From contig DQHW01000019.1 in NCBI GenBank assembly GCA_003524305.1, forward strand, positions 1-26,633: a DNA stretch of 26,633 bases, given 5' to 3'. How positions within the stretch are numbered: position 1 is the stretch's first letter; each line of letters starts with the position of its first letter. This document shows, one piece after another, positions 1 to 7,342 of the stretch. Both the position numbers and the translations under genes were made by a program. The notes under the pieces are model-generated. The model searched no databases and was not told where the DNA came from. It worked only from the letters and a program-made list of their open reading frames with translations. The stretch is from Anaerolineaceae bacterium (GTDB lineage: Bacteria > Chloroflexota > Anaerolineae > Anaerolineales > Anaerolineaceae).

Positions 1-221
1 GGGCTCGGCCGCATCACTTCCATACCAAAACGCGACAAATCATACCGGCTGGCAGCCGTGCAGATCATTTCAATGGCGCAACAGGCAAGTCCGAACATCA
101 TAGGCCAAAGTGAATTGCTGCGGCTCCAATTGTAGATTCTATCCAATGTAGTGACTGCGATTTGTTGTTTTAACTCGGCAGGAACATCAATTTCGGGGTT
201 ATTCAGTTCGATTTCAGCCAC
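1..221 (-). CDS. nuoB: NADH-quinone oxidoreductase subunit B (NuoB), 5' part, cut by window edge
   Basis: Reading leftwards from a GTG at 221-219, the first 73 codons give a NuoB N-terminus. Residues 43-53 read FGLACCAIEMI, with the tandem cysteines C47 and C48 that help bind the N2 [4Fe-4S] cluster, followed by SRYDLSRFGMEVMRPSP, a family signature. NuoB sits at the junction of the peripheral and membrane arms of complex I and passes electrons from N2 to quinone. The GTG start is chosen because AAGGAAGG lies a few bases upstream and no in-frame ATG precedes the conserved core. The gene runs off the left edge, so the C-terminal cluster ligands are not visible. It is divergent from the winged-helix gene at 398. 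Confidence 0.93.
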   Translation of the reverse strand, partial: MAEIELNNPEIDVPAELKQQIAVTTLDRIYNWSRSNSLWPMMFGLACCAIEMICTAASRYDLSRFGMEVMRPS

Positions 222-258
222 AATATCCTTCCTTTTTCACGCAAAAACATCTTTATTA

Positions 259-286
259 ATTGTAGCCCGCCTTCTAGCAAAGTCAA
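259..286 (-). promoter_or_regulatory. Putative vegetative promoter of nuoB
   Basis: On the minus strand TTGACT (286-281) and TACAAT (264-259) are separated by 16 bp, a good housekeeping-type promoter. The start of transcription would fall near 252, about 30 nt before the GTG of nuoB. The inverted repeat at 294-319 lies just upstream of the -35. Confidence 0.6.
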
Positions 287-293
287 GTATTTA

Positions 294-319
294 ATTAAGC
301 AAGTTTTTTCTTGCTTAAT
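294..319. promoter_or_regulatory. Inverted-repeat operator, copy 1
   Basis: A perfect inverted repeat with 10-bp arms ATTAAGCAAG and CTTGCTTAAT around a 6-T spacer. The same architecture (10+6+10) recurs at 369-394, exactly 75 bp away start to start. Its centre is about 54 bp upstream of the predicted nuoB transcription start, which would suit either an activator site or an upstream repressor site. The likely ligand is the winged-helix protein encoded next door (inference). Confidence 0.6.
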
Positions 320-342
320 AATAGGATTTTATAATAACCTAT

Positions 343-370
343 TGTAATTTGGTAAATGCATTGTTATAAT
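343..370 (+). promoter_or_regulatory. Putative promoter of the winged-helix gene
   Basis: TTGTAA (343-348) and a perfect TATAAT (365-370) are 16 bp apart. Transcription would start near 377, inside operator copy 2, leaving a leader of only about 20 nt before the ATG at 398. Confidence 0.5.
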
Positions 371-394
371 TAAGCAAGCTTTTTATTGCTTATT
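369..394. promoter_or_regulatory. Inverted-repeat operator, copy 2
   Basis: The left arm ATTAAGCAAG is identical to that of copy 1. The right arm ATTGCTTATT matches the copy 1 right arm at 8 of 10 positions, with the same 6-bp spacer. It overlaps the last bases of the -10 box and the predicted start site of the winged-helix gene, the usual place for an autorepression site. Confidence 0.55.
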
Positions 395-397
395 AAA

Positions 398-946
398 ATG
401 AAAACTTCTCAAAACATTCAAAACTACCTTGAAAATAATGGGCCGTCTACTGTGGCAGAGATATCTCGCGCCCTGGAACGCACCAAAGCGGATATACGTG
501 AGCAAATGGACCAATTATTGGCTCAAAATCGCGTAGAAAGGCTTACAGCGGCACCAACCGAGACTGCTGGAAGGCCCGCTGCCAGGTTTGGGCTGATTCA
601 GAAAACCCCCGAACCATTGGTCAAGGGGTTAATAGCTGGCTTGATGGGATTTTTGAAAATAAATGACCTTGACCAGGAAAAAGAAGCAGACTTCATTGAG
701 CTGGTCAACAATGCCTTGGTAACAAACTTCCAACCGCGCGGATATTCCTGCGCGTCACGCATGAATCAGGCTGTAGCTTATCTCGAAAGCATCGGCGTCA
801 GAACCACCTGGGTCGCAACCCGTTCAGGTCCAAAGATTACCTTGGTGCAGGAAAACATATCCATTTTATTTAAGAACCCTGGCCTCTCAAAAAAAGTGGT
901 TAGACAGTTAATTCAAAAGATGAAAGAAAAAGCCGTTGGTCCTTGA
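398..946 (+). CDS. Winged-helix transcriptional regulator, SufR/ArsR-like layout
   Basis: A 182-residue protein. Residues 1-70 have the pattern of a winged helix-turn-helix: a helix from about residue 5, STVAEISRALERTKADIREQ as helix-turn-recognition helix, then a wing ending in GRPAARFGL. Residues 75-182 form a second domain whose layout recalls the C-terminal half of SufR-type regulators, but the position of their NCP cysteine motif reads ENISI here, so iron-sulfur binding is not supported. The ATG at 398 is preferred over the TTG at 386 because the TTG lies inside the operator. No Shine-Dalgarno is seen. The gene is divergent from nuoB and flanked by two matching operators, so it probably regulates itself and perhaps the nuo operon. 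The stop codon lies inside the terminator hairpin. The effector is unknown. Confidence 0.75.
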   Translation: MKTSQNIQNYLENNGPSTVAEISRALERTKADIREQMDQLLAQNRVERLTAAPTETAGRPAARFGLIQKTPEPLVKGLIAGLMGFLKINDLDQEKEADFIELVNNALVTNFQPRGYSCASRMNQAVAYLESIGVRTTWVATRSGPKITLVQENISILFKNPGLSKKVVRQLIQKMKEKAVGP

Positions 947-965
947 CCAACGGCTCATTTTATTA
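931..965. terminator. Bidirectional intrinsic terminator between the regulator and glmS
   Basis: Perfect 11-bp stem AGCCGTTGGTC/GACCAACGGCT (931-941, 945-955) with a 3-nt loop. A T-rich tail follows on the plus strand (CATTTTATTATT) and a run of five T on the minus strand, so it can serve both convergent genes. Confidence 0.85.
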
Positions 966-2804
966 TTCGACTGTGACTGATTTCGCCAAATTTCTCGGCT
1001 GATCCACATCCAGCCCTCTCAATCTCGCGATGTGATAGGCTAATATTTGCAGCGGAATGACTGTCACCACCGGGCTGAGCATCCAGGGTGCATCAGGCAC
1101 CCACAGTACGCGATCCACCAGCGCTTCGACCCTCTCGTCGCCGATGGTCGCTACAGCGATCACACTGCCGCCTCGGGCTTTGGCTTGTTCAACCTGGCTG
1201 ATCATTTTTTCATACCAGGGATCCTTGGTGCAGATAGCCAAAACCGGCATATCTTTATCCACGAGCGCAATTGGGCCATGTTTCATCTCTCCAGCCGGGT
1301 AGGCTTCAGCATGCATGTAAGAGATTTCTTTCATCTTCAATGCACCTTCGTAGGCAATCGGCATGTTGATGCCGCGGCCTAAATAAAGCATATCTCGTGC
1401 TTCTTTTAGGTAATTGGCAACCTCTTCCACTTCAGCTTCGCGATCAAGGCACTCGCCCACCAGTTCAGGGATCAATCTTAGATCATCCACCAGCGCTTTG
1501 CGTTCCTTTTCTGTGATGGTGCCGCGTAAATCTGCCAACAACACAGCCAGCATATACAAATCCACCAGCGGAGCGGTAAAAGCTTTGGTAGATGCCACAC
1601 CAATCTCTGGGCCGGTCTGCATTGAGATAAAGCCGTCAGAAATGCGCATGGCTTGTGAGCCGATGGCATTCACAATTGACCAGGTGGTCGAACCGTGTTT
1701 GCGGGCTTCTTCCATGGCGGCAAGTGTGTCAGCAGTTTCGCCGGATTGACTGATCGAAAGCACCACTGTTTTCTCGTCCACAATCGGATCAGAATATCGG
1801 AACTCGGATGCAATCTCGCATGTTGTAGGGATGCGCGCTATGCGTTCGATGAGCAGTCGGCCAACCATGCCCGCATGTGAAGCAGTACCGCAAGCAGTTA
1901 TGACGATCTTTTCTATTTTCTTAGCCTTCTCCGCAGTCAGGTTAAGCTGCGGTAAGCGCACAGTTCCATTTTCAAAATCAACCCTTCCGGCCAGTGTGTC
2001 GGTCAGCGCGCGCACTTGCTCATGAATTTCTTTTTGCATGAAATGGCGGTATTCGCCTTTTTCAGCAGATACAGGGTCCCAGGCGACGGATGAAATCTGC
2101 GGATTAATTTTCTTACCTTCAATCGTGCTGATTTCGATCCCTTCCCGCGAGACCACTGCCATTTGGCGGCTCTCTAAAAAGATTAGCCGTCTTGTGTGTT
2201 CCAAAATGGCCGGGATGTCTGACGCAATGAAATTCTCACCTTCCCCGAGACCCAGCACAACCCCGCCTGCGTTGCCGATGCGGGCGGCAATGATCTTGTC
2301 TTTTTCAAGAGTAGACATGACCACCACACCGTGAGCTCCTTTTAACCTGGATAATGTGGTTCTGACCGCTGTCTCGAGGTTTTGTCCAGATTTCATATAC
2401 AAATCGATCAGGTGCACGATCGTCTCTGTGTCTGTATCAGATTGAAATTCAATACCTTTCTGAACAAGCTCTTCTTTTAATTCAATGAAGTTTTCAACAA
2501 TCCCGTTATGCACCACCACCACTTCTCCTGTCGTGCTCAAGTGGGGATGCGCGTTTCGAGCGGTGGGTTCGCCGTGGGTGGCCCAACGTGTATGACCTAT
2601 GCCAATTCTTCCAACAATCGGTTGATTCTGCACCAGCAATTCGAGATTCGCCAGTTTGCCTGCGTCGCGCCTGACTTCTATATGTCCATTGGTGATCACT
2701 GCAAGTCCCGCAGAATCATATCCGCGGTACTCAAGTTTTTTCAATCCAGTTAAAACAATTGGCGTGGCATTTTGATTTCCAATGTAGCCAACAATTCCGC
2801 ACAT
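963..2804 (-). CDS. glmS: Glutamine-fructose-6-phosphate aminotransferase (isomerizing), GlmS
   Basis: Makes glucosamine-6-phosphate from fructose-6-phosphate and glutamine, the first step to UDP-GlcNAc and peptidoglycan; cytosolic. The protein has 613 residues, the usual length. It begins MCGIVGYIG, so that removal of Met exposes the catalytic N-terminal cysteine of the Ntn glutaminase domain. HTRWATHG and VVHNGIVEN are further glutaminase signatures. Two SIS sugar-isomerase domains follow, with TACGTASHAG and SQSGETADT, and the C-terminus ends NLAKSVTVE. An upstream in-frame ATG would add 17 residues and bury the nucleophile; the start at 2804 is fixed by GGAGG a few bases before it. Expression is very likely controlled by the self-cleaving ribozyme in its leader. 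Confidence 0.97.
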   Translation of the reverse strand: MCGIVGYIGNQNATPIVLTGLKKLEYRGYDSAGLAVITNGHIEVRRDAGKLANLELLVQNQPIVGRIGIGHTRWATHGEPTARNAHPHLSTTGEVVVVHNGIVENFIELKEELVQKGIEFQSDTDTETIVHLIDLYMKSGQNLETAVRTTLSRLKGAHGVVVMSTLEKDKIIAARIGNAGGVVLGLGEGENFIASDIPAILEHTRRLIFLESRQMAVVSREGIEISTIEGKKINPQISSVAWDPVSAEKGEYRHFMQKEIHEQVRALTDTLAGRVDFENGTVRLPQLNLTAEKAKKIEKIVITACGTASHAGMVGRLLIERIARIPTTCEIASEFRYSDPIVDEKTVVLSISQSGETADTLAAMEEARKHGSTTWSIVNAIGSQAMRISDGFISMQTGPEIGVASTKAFTAPLVDLYMLAVLLADLRGTITEKERKALVDDLRLIPELVGECLDREAEVEEVANYLKEARDMLYLGRGINMPIAYEGALKMKEISYMHAEAYPAGEMKHGPIALVDKDMPVLAICTKDPWYEKMISQVEQAKARGGSVIAVATIGDERVEALVDRVLWVPDAPWMLSPVVTVIPLQILAYHIARLRGLDVDQPRNLAKSVTVE

Positions 2805-2865
2805 GAAATCCTCCATGAGAAAATACGACTGACCCATCGGCACAACCGCCGACAAGTCACCGACA

Positions 2866-2883
2866 GATCAGCATATGCTGATC
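2866..2883. repeat. Perfect 18-bp palindrome in the glmS leader
   Basis: GATCAGCATATGCTGATC reads the same on both strands. In the glmS transcript it can fold into a short stem with an ATAT loop, between the ribozyme core and the ribosome binding site. It may be a peripheral helix of the ribozyme or a separate element. Confidence 0.6.
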
Positions 2884-2899
2884 ATCTATTCAATTATGC

Positions 2900-3041
2900 G
2901 TGTGTTGGAAAGTGCAGACCCGTAGGGGCCAGGAGGGCTTCCGCTGATCTTTCGATTTTCCCGGTATATGCCGGTTAACTCCACCTTGCGGTGAAGAACC
3001 CTCTTCCTCGTCAACCGGATATTGCTCCGGTCCATGCGCTT
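2900..3041 (-). ncRNA. glmS ribozyme (glucosamine-6-phosphate-activated self-cleaving riboswitch)
   Basis: Read on the minus strand, the conserved core appears in order: the cleavage site A-GCGC (between 3040 and 3039), TGGAC, a P1 stem of ACCGG (3031-3027) and CCGGT (3018-3014), then TTGACGAGGA, GAGGG (3003-2999), ATCGAA (2956-2951), GCGG (2944-2941) and CCCTC (2937-2933), which closes P2 with GAGGG. It lies in the leader of glmS, where it belongs. By analogy with known members, glucosamine-6-phosphate triggers cleavage and the mRNA is then degraded. Compared with the short Firmicute cores I remember, about 40 nt are inserted between GAGGGTT and ATCGAA; they include a 7-bp hairpin with a GCAA tetraloop. 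The 3' boundary (P3/P4) is uncertain. Confidence 0.88.
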
Positions 3042-3103
3042 GGCTTTCCATATCTTAAAGATGCGATAAACTTATATCAACCTCCTCATGATCTGATAAG
3101 TGC

Positions 3104-3133
3104 ATTATACCCGAAATGGCAACCGCTAATCAA
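3104..3133 (-). promoter_or_regulatory. Putative promoter of glmS
   Basis: On the minus strand TTGATT (3133-3128) and a perfect TATAAT (3109-3104) are 18 bp apart. Transcription would start near 3097, giving a leader of about 290 nt that holds the whole ribozyme. The promoter abuts the start of the divergent gene at 3141. Confidence 0.6.
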
Positions 3134-3140
3134 TTTAAAA

Positions 3141-3782
3141 ATGGATAATCCTCAAGACCAAAATCAACCGCTTGAATCGCCACAGTCTCATAAAATTGAG
3201 GGGCTGCTCTGGATGATACTGTTCATCTTGTTAATTGCAGTTGCAGCCATTCTCCTTTATCGCAATTGGCTGCCTATAACAAAAGCCCTCGGTTTTGATG
3301 CTCCTCTTAATTTTGACCAGGTTATGTCCTCCAAAGGGCTGCATGATATCACCCTTGAAAATGGTCGCGCCTATGATATTTCATACGAAACCAGCAGCAA
3401 ACGCGAATTTATCGGTCTTGTGCGCCATACTTCTGCCATCCGTGAACCCTCATTTGCCATTCTGACCTTTGACATTCTGGTTACCGGTGGCGATTTTGCC
3501 GACCCTGAAAAGGTGACTACCAGTGTTTCAAACCACCACTTCTCATGGATGCCCACATCAAATACGGAACCGAGTGGCATCATTAATTTGCTGCACACGG
3601 TTCCAATCAACGAAGAAATCAACCAGACTCTGAAATCCATCCAAAATGGAGACTCGGTCATCATTACCGGATATGATATTTACCAAATTCAGGGTTATGA
3701 CGCTGAAGGTGGCTATATCGGCTTTTGGCAAGACACCGGCTGCAATACCACCCTGGTTACCAAAATTGAAATCCTGAACTAA
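3141..3782 (+). CDS. Membrane-anchored protein of unknown function, paralog A
   Basis: 213 residues. An N-terminal polar stretch is followed by one hydrophobic segment (about residues 23-42, LLWMILFILLIAVAAILLY) and a roughly 165-residue domain predicted to lie outside the membrane. It is clearly homologous to the protein at 5176: shared blocks include DISYE/VISYE, NEEIN, SIQ-GD, GYDIY and FWQD-GC-TTLVT near the C-terminus. An upstream in-frame ATG (2991) would run back across the glmS promoter and ribozyme, so the ATG at 3141 is chosen. No Shine-Dalgarno is visible there. I do not recognise the family. The repeated GD-x-V-I-x-GYDIY core suggests a beta-rich domain; no catalytic motif is evident. 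Confidence 0.7.
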   Translation: MDNPQDQNQPLESPQSHKIEGLLWMILFILLIAVAAILLYRNWLPITKALGFDAPLNFDQVMSSKGLHDITLENGRAYDISYETSSKREFIGLVRHTSAIREPSFAILTFDILVTGGDFADPEKVTTSVSNHHFSWMPTSNTEPSGIINLLHTVPINEEINQTLKSIQNGDSVIITGYDIYQIQGYDAEGGYIGFWQDTGCNTTLVTKIEILN

Positions 3783-3940
3783 ATACCAAATAATCCTGTC
3801 TTAAAAATACTCACCGGGTTGAATAACATATATTTGTAATTTCAGATCAGAATCCTTTGGTTTGGAAGACACATTTATTTGTTTATGGCATAATAATAAA
3901 CTCAATGAATTATGAGAATACTTGTATGAAAGTGAATTTT

Positions 3941-5071
3941 ATGGAAAACGTCAATCTAAACGTCCTTGTTTTGAAACACAATTTTCGCAATCCTGTAATT
4001 CCAGCTGCAGGTCCAAATGTCGGTTCTGGCAAGATGGTGCAGCGCGCAGCACAAGGAGGTGCAGGTGGATTATTGACAAAAACCATTTCAAGTCTGGCCG
4101 CTCAAGTCCCACATCCCAATATGGCTCGTTTTGGAAAAGATAACCTTCTCAATACAGAACTTTGGAGTGAACTTTCGCCGGAAGACTGGTTTACCCATGA
4201 ATACGATATTTCACTTGACATTGCTCATGAATACCAGATTCCATTAATTGCCAGTGTGGGTTATACAGCCCAGGATCTTGCCACACTGGGTCCGCGTCTG
4301 GAACAAAAAGGGATCGACATCATTGAATTCTCCATCCACTATTTGGATGAAAAGCGCGTAGTAGAGACTGCGCAAGCATTACGAAATGCAGTATCCATTC
4401 CAATTGTGGCGAAGCTTAGTCAGCACTCAGGCGATTTGGGAGAGATTGCAACGCTTCTTAACCCTTATGTGGATGGTTTTACTTGCATCAATAGTTTTGG
4501 TCCAACACTGATGATCGATATTGAAACCGGAACATCCCCGCTAGGCTCCCAAAACGGTTATGGCTGGCTTTCAGGTCCCTCCATTAAACCGTTGGCAATC
4601 CGTTCGGTATTCGAGGTCGCAAGGGTTACTGACAAACCGGTAATAGGTGTTGGCGGTGTCATTTGCGGTGAAGACGTGATTGAATTTTTTATGGCAGGTG
4701 CATCTCTGGTTGAGGTTTGTACTGCAGCGATTCTCAAGGGTCCGGATGTTTATGGAAAAATCGCTGCCGAAACAGCCCAGTGGTTGGAGTCTCACGGTTA
4801 TCATGATATTGAAGAAATCAAAGGTTTATACCTCAACAAGTATCGACACGGGCAGACAGTTGTCACTGCGGTAAACCAAACTGCATATGTGGACGAAATG
4901 AAATGTAAAGCCTGTTCGCAGTGTGCAAAAGTTTGCCAATTCGATGCTCTCAGCGCTCCATTAAAGCAAATTGCCAGCGTGAACGTTAATTGTTGTTCTG
5001 CATGCGGATTGTGTGTCTCGGTGTGCCCATTTGGCGCACTCGAGCTTAGACCACGGCTTCAAGAGAATTAA
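3941..5071 (+). CDS. Dihydroorotate dehydrogenase-like flavoprotein with C-terminal 2[4Fe-4S] ferredoxin domain
   Basis: 376 residues. Residues 1-300 form an FMN TIM barrel of the DHOD/PreA type: NPVIPAAGPNVGSG at the start, GGLLTKTI, PIVAKLS, INSFGPT, WLSGPSIKP, VIGVGGV and GASLVEVCTAA for phosphate binding. The C-terminus has two cluster motifs, CKACSQCAKVC and CSACGLCVSVC, as in PreA of dihydropyrimidine dehydrogenase. The usual catalytic loop (N-x-SCPN in class 1 DHODs, SCPH in PreA) reads FSIHY here, without the active-site cysteine. It may therefore reduce or oxidise something other than dihydroorotate with ferredoxin-type electrons. The ATG at 3941 fits the family N-terminus; in-frame ATGs at 3905 and 3926 are alternatives. 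No pyrimidine genes lie nearby. Confidence 0.8.
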   Translation: MENVNLNVLVLKHNFRNPVIPAAGPNVGSGKMVQRAAQGGAGGLLTKTISSLAAQVPHPNMARFGKDNLLNTELWSELSPEDWFTHEYDISLDIAHEYQIPLIASVGYTAQDLATLGPRLEQKGIDIIEFSIHYLDEKRVVETAQALRNAVSIPIVAKLSQHSGDLGEIATLLNPYVDGFTCINSFGPTLMIDIETGTSPLGSQNGYGWLSGPSIKPLAIRSVFEVARVTDKPVIGVGGVICGEDVIEFFMAGASLVEVCTAAILKGPDVYGKIAAETAQWLESHGYHDIEEIKGLYLNKYRHGQTVVTAVNQTAYVDEMKCKACSQCAKVCQFDALSAPLKQIASVNVNCCSACGLCVSVCPFGALELRPRLQEN

Positions 5072-5175
5072 CACTTTGCATAGATTTTGTGCTATCTTTT
5101 TTGTAAATATGATCTAATTGTAGTAGTGGCGCTCTAAATAAAACGGATTTGCTTTTTGCAATTGGAAAATAAAAA

Positions 5176-5844
5176 ATGCATTTTTTAGATTCAATAAAAG
5201 AGAAGCGCAAAAAAAACAAAATTACCAGGATAAAGTTATTAGCCTGGTTGATCAGTATTTTTGTACTTATTCTGGCAATTGATCTTACTCAATCTAATTG
5301 GGAAAAAATAAAGCCAATTTTTGTAAAACCGGTGGTCATCAATAATTTTGACGATGTTCAATATCTTGATAATCTCAAGCGCATCATGCACCCATCCGGT
5401 GCTTTTTGGGTCATCTCTTATGAAAGCACTAGAGAAATCAGTTTTTCCGGCCTGGTTGGATACGCCGCCCCCATTCATGAAACCAATTTTGCCCTGCTGA
5501 CCGGCGACATTCTGATTACCAATGGGGATTACTCAAACCCGTTCATCGTTGAAATAAAAGTATCTGACCATCGCTATCGTTGGCTGTCCTGGCACGATCC
5601 GCGCCCTAACGGATCCATCGGCCTCTTGCATGTCATCCCATCAAACGAAGAAATCAACCTGAAACTGAATTCCATTCAACCGGGTGATGCTGTGGTCATC
5701 AAAGGCTATGATATCTACCGCATCGACAGCTTTGATAAAAACGGCAACTACCTCAGTTTTTGGCAGGATGACGGCTGCTTCACCACCCTGGTGACCGAAG
5801 TCTCCATATACCCCGGTGCGTTATCAAAATCTTCAACGAAATGA
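5176..5844 (+). CDS. Membrane-anchored protein of unknown function, paralog B
   Basis: 222 residues. A very basic N-terminus (KEKRKKNKITRIK) precedes one hydrophobic segment (about residues 22-40, LLAWLISIFVLILAIDL). This is the charge pattern of a signal anchor with the C-terminal domain outside. The following domain matches the protein at 3141 over its whole length, with the closest agreement in the second half: IGLLHVIPSNEEIN, SIQPGDAVVIKGYDIY, FWQDDGCFTTLVTE. The single cysteine of that last block is conserved in both copies. The two paralogs flank the DHOD-like gene, which suggests duplication followed by insertion, or a functional trio. The family is unknown to me. Confidence 0.7.
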   Translation: MHFLDSIKEKRKKNKITRIKLLAWLISIFVLILAIDLTQSNWEKIKPIFVKPVVINNFDDVQYLDNLKRIMHPSGAFWVISYESTREISFSGLVGYAAPIHETNFALLTGDILITNGDYSNPFIVEIKVSDHRYRWLSWHDPRPNGSIGLLHVIPSNEEINLKLNSIQPGDAVVIKGYDIYRIDSFDKNGNYLSFWQDDGCFTTLVTEVSIYPGALSKSSTK

Positions 5845-5949
5845 ATATACACATCAATTACCAATTAGAATATGAATAATAATTTATGGATGCTTACTTC
5901 TTAAAATTTATTCAGCATATTTTCTAAATCCTATTTTCAAGAATCTCAT

Positions 5950-5958
5950 TGGTATAAT
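5950..5958 (+). promoter_or_regulatory. Extended -10 promoter of the MFS gene
   Basis: TGGTATAAT is an extended -10 element (TG-n-TATAAT) with no good -35. It lies 16 bp before the ATG at 5975. Transcription would begin about 10 nt before the start codon, so the message is nearly leaderless, which explains the lack of a Shine-Dalgarno. Confidence 0.5.
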
Positions 5959-5974
5959 CTCTCTACACAAGAAA

Positions 5975-7240
5975 ATGGATAACTTACTTGAAACACCCCC
6001 CGAACTCCAATCTGCTGATGTGGTGAAAGCCAACTTTCGCAATGTGCAAATTGACGCCATCGGCGTCGGTCTTGCCAATGCGGCCTCCCCATTTTTACCT
6101 GTTTATTTAACCCACCTCAACGCCACCTCTTTTCAAGTTGGTTTGTTATCTTCCATGCCGGCTTTTACAGGCTTGCTCCTCGCCCTACCGCTTGCCCGCT
6201 TTCTTCAGCGTCAGACCAACATCGTTAAATGGTTCAGTATCGCCAGGCTGATCGTCATAGCCAGCTACGCCCTCACCGGCATCATATCTTTTTTTCTTCC
6301 CCAAACATTCCTGGTCAATTCCATTTTACTCATCTGGGCATTAGCAACTTTGCCGCAAACGATTGTCGCCATCGCCTTTTCAGTGGTGATGAATGCAGTC
6401 GCCGGTCCAAACCGCCGCTTTGAATTAATGTCCAGGCGTTGGTCAACCATGGGCGTCACCACCACCCTCATGGTGATCGGTGTCGGGCAACTCCTGGATA
6501 AAGTCCTTTTTCCACTCAACTATCAGCTCATGTTTATCGGTTTATCCATTGGCGGTTTGATCAGTTATTACTATTCAAGTCATTTAAAACTGCCAGAAAC
6601 CGTTCATCCACCCATGACTTCAACGAAATCCTTAATTGTTCAGTGGCGTGAACTCAAAGAACTTGTTTTCAAAGAAAAGCCTTTCCTTTCATTCATGATC
6701 AAACGATTTATTTTTATGTCAGGTGTTACACTGGCAGCTCCATTGGTACCTCTCTACTTGGTTCGTTACGTTCACGCCTCAGACCAGTGGATCTCGATCA
6801 TCACCACCAGTCAAACGGCCATCCTGGTGATCGGTTACTTCTTTTGGACGCGTCTCGGTAGAAGAAAGGGCACTCGGGCCGTTCTCGTTTGGACCACACT
6901 TGGCATCTCGCTTTACCCATTTTTGCTGGCCCTCACCACTTCCACTTGGCAGATCGCTGTCGTAGCGGGCATTGCTGGCATCTTCCAGGCTGGCCTGGAC
7001 CTGGTATTTTTCGATGAATTGATGAAGGTAGTGCCAATAGAATACAGCGCTATCTTCGTGGGGCTGGCGCAAAGCGTCCAATATCTGGCCGCCATAGCCT
7101 CCCCCTTGATCGGCACCTTTATTGCTGATCAGTTTAGTTTGCCTGTTGGTCTTTTCGTAGCGGCTGGTTTACGTTTCTTGGGTTTCTTCTTATTCCTCAT
7201 TGGTAAGAAACCGCCAAAACGAGTTCAAATCCCTGCTTAA
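5975..7240 (+). CDS. Major facilitator superfamily transporter
   Basis: 421 residues, with about 12 hydrophobic segments in two halves joined by a polar loop around residues 205-235 (LPETVHPPMTSTK and following). The short basic loop ARFLQRQTNIVKW after the second segment and FFWTRLGRRKGTRAV in the second half correspond to the paired cytoplasmic loops of MFS carriers (G-x-L-x-D-R-x-G-R/R type). FLPVYLTHLNATSFQVGLLSSMPAF is typical of the first two helices. Substrate is not predictable from sequence; the family includes sugar, drug and metabolite exporters. It appears to be a single-gene unit with its own extended -10 promoter. Confidence 0.8.
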   Translation: MDNLLETPPELQSADVVKANFRNVQIDAIGVGLANAASPFLPVYLTHLNATSFQVGLLSSMPAFTGLLLALPLARFLQRQTNIVKWFSIARLIVIASYALTGIISFFLPQTFLVNSILLIWALATLPQTIVAIAFSVVMNAVAGPNRRFELMSRRWSTMGVTTTLMVIGVGQLLDKVLFPLNYQLMFIGLSIGGLISYYYSSHLKLPETVHPPMTSTKSLIVQWRELKELVFKEKPFLSFMIKRFIFMSGVTLAAPLVPLYLVRYVHASDQWISIITTSQTAILVIGYFFWTRLGRRKGTRAVLVWTTLGISLYPFLLALTTSTWQIAVVAGIAGIFQAGLDLVFFDELMKVVPIEYSAIFVGLAQSVQYLAAIASPLIGTFIADQFSLPVGLFVAAGLRFLGFFLFLIGKKPPKRVQIPA

Positions 7241-7291
7241 CCCAATAATCAAGCTTATATTGATTTCAAAGAATCTTATTTTTCCCTTCCA

Positions 7292-7320
7292 TTGACAATT
7301 TACCCGCTTCTTTATAGAAT
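7292..7320 (+). promoter_or_regulatory. Promoter of the glycine cleavage operon
   Basis: A consensus TTGACA (7292-7297) and TAGAAT (7315-7320) are 17 bp apart, the best vegetative promoter in the window. Transcription would start near 7327, just before the aptamer. Confidence 0.75.
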
Positions 7321-7342
7321 CAAGTTACAATTTATTCCAGAA

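Noticed and set aside
2804..2855. N-terminal extension of glmS by 17 residues
   Set aside because: It would bury the catalytic cysteine, and a clear GGAGG precedes the ATG at 2804.
2991..3140. Start of the first orphan membrane gene at 2991
   Set aside because: The extension runs across the glmS promoter and ribozyme on the other strand, and the paralog has no such extension.
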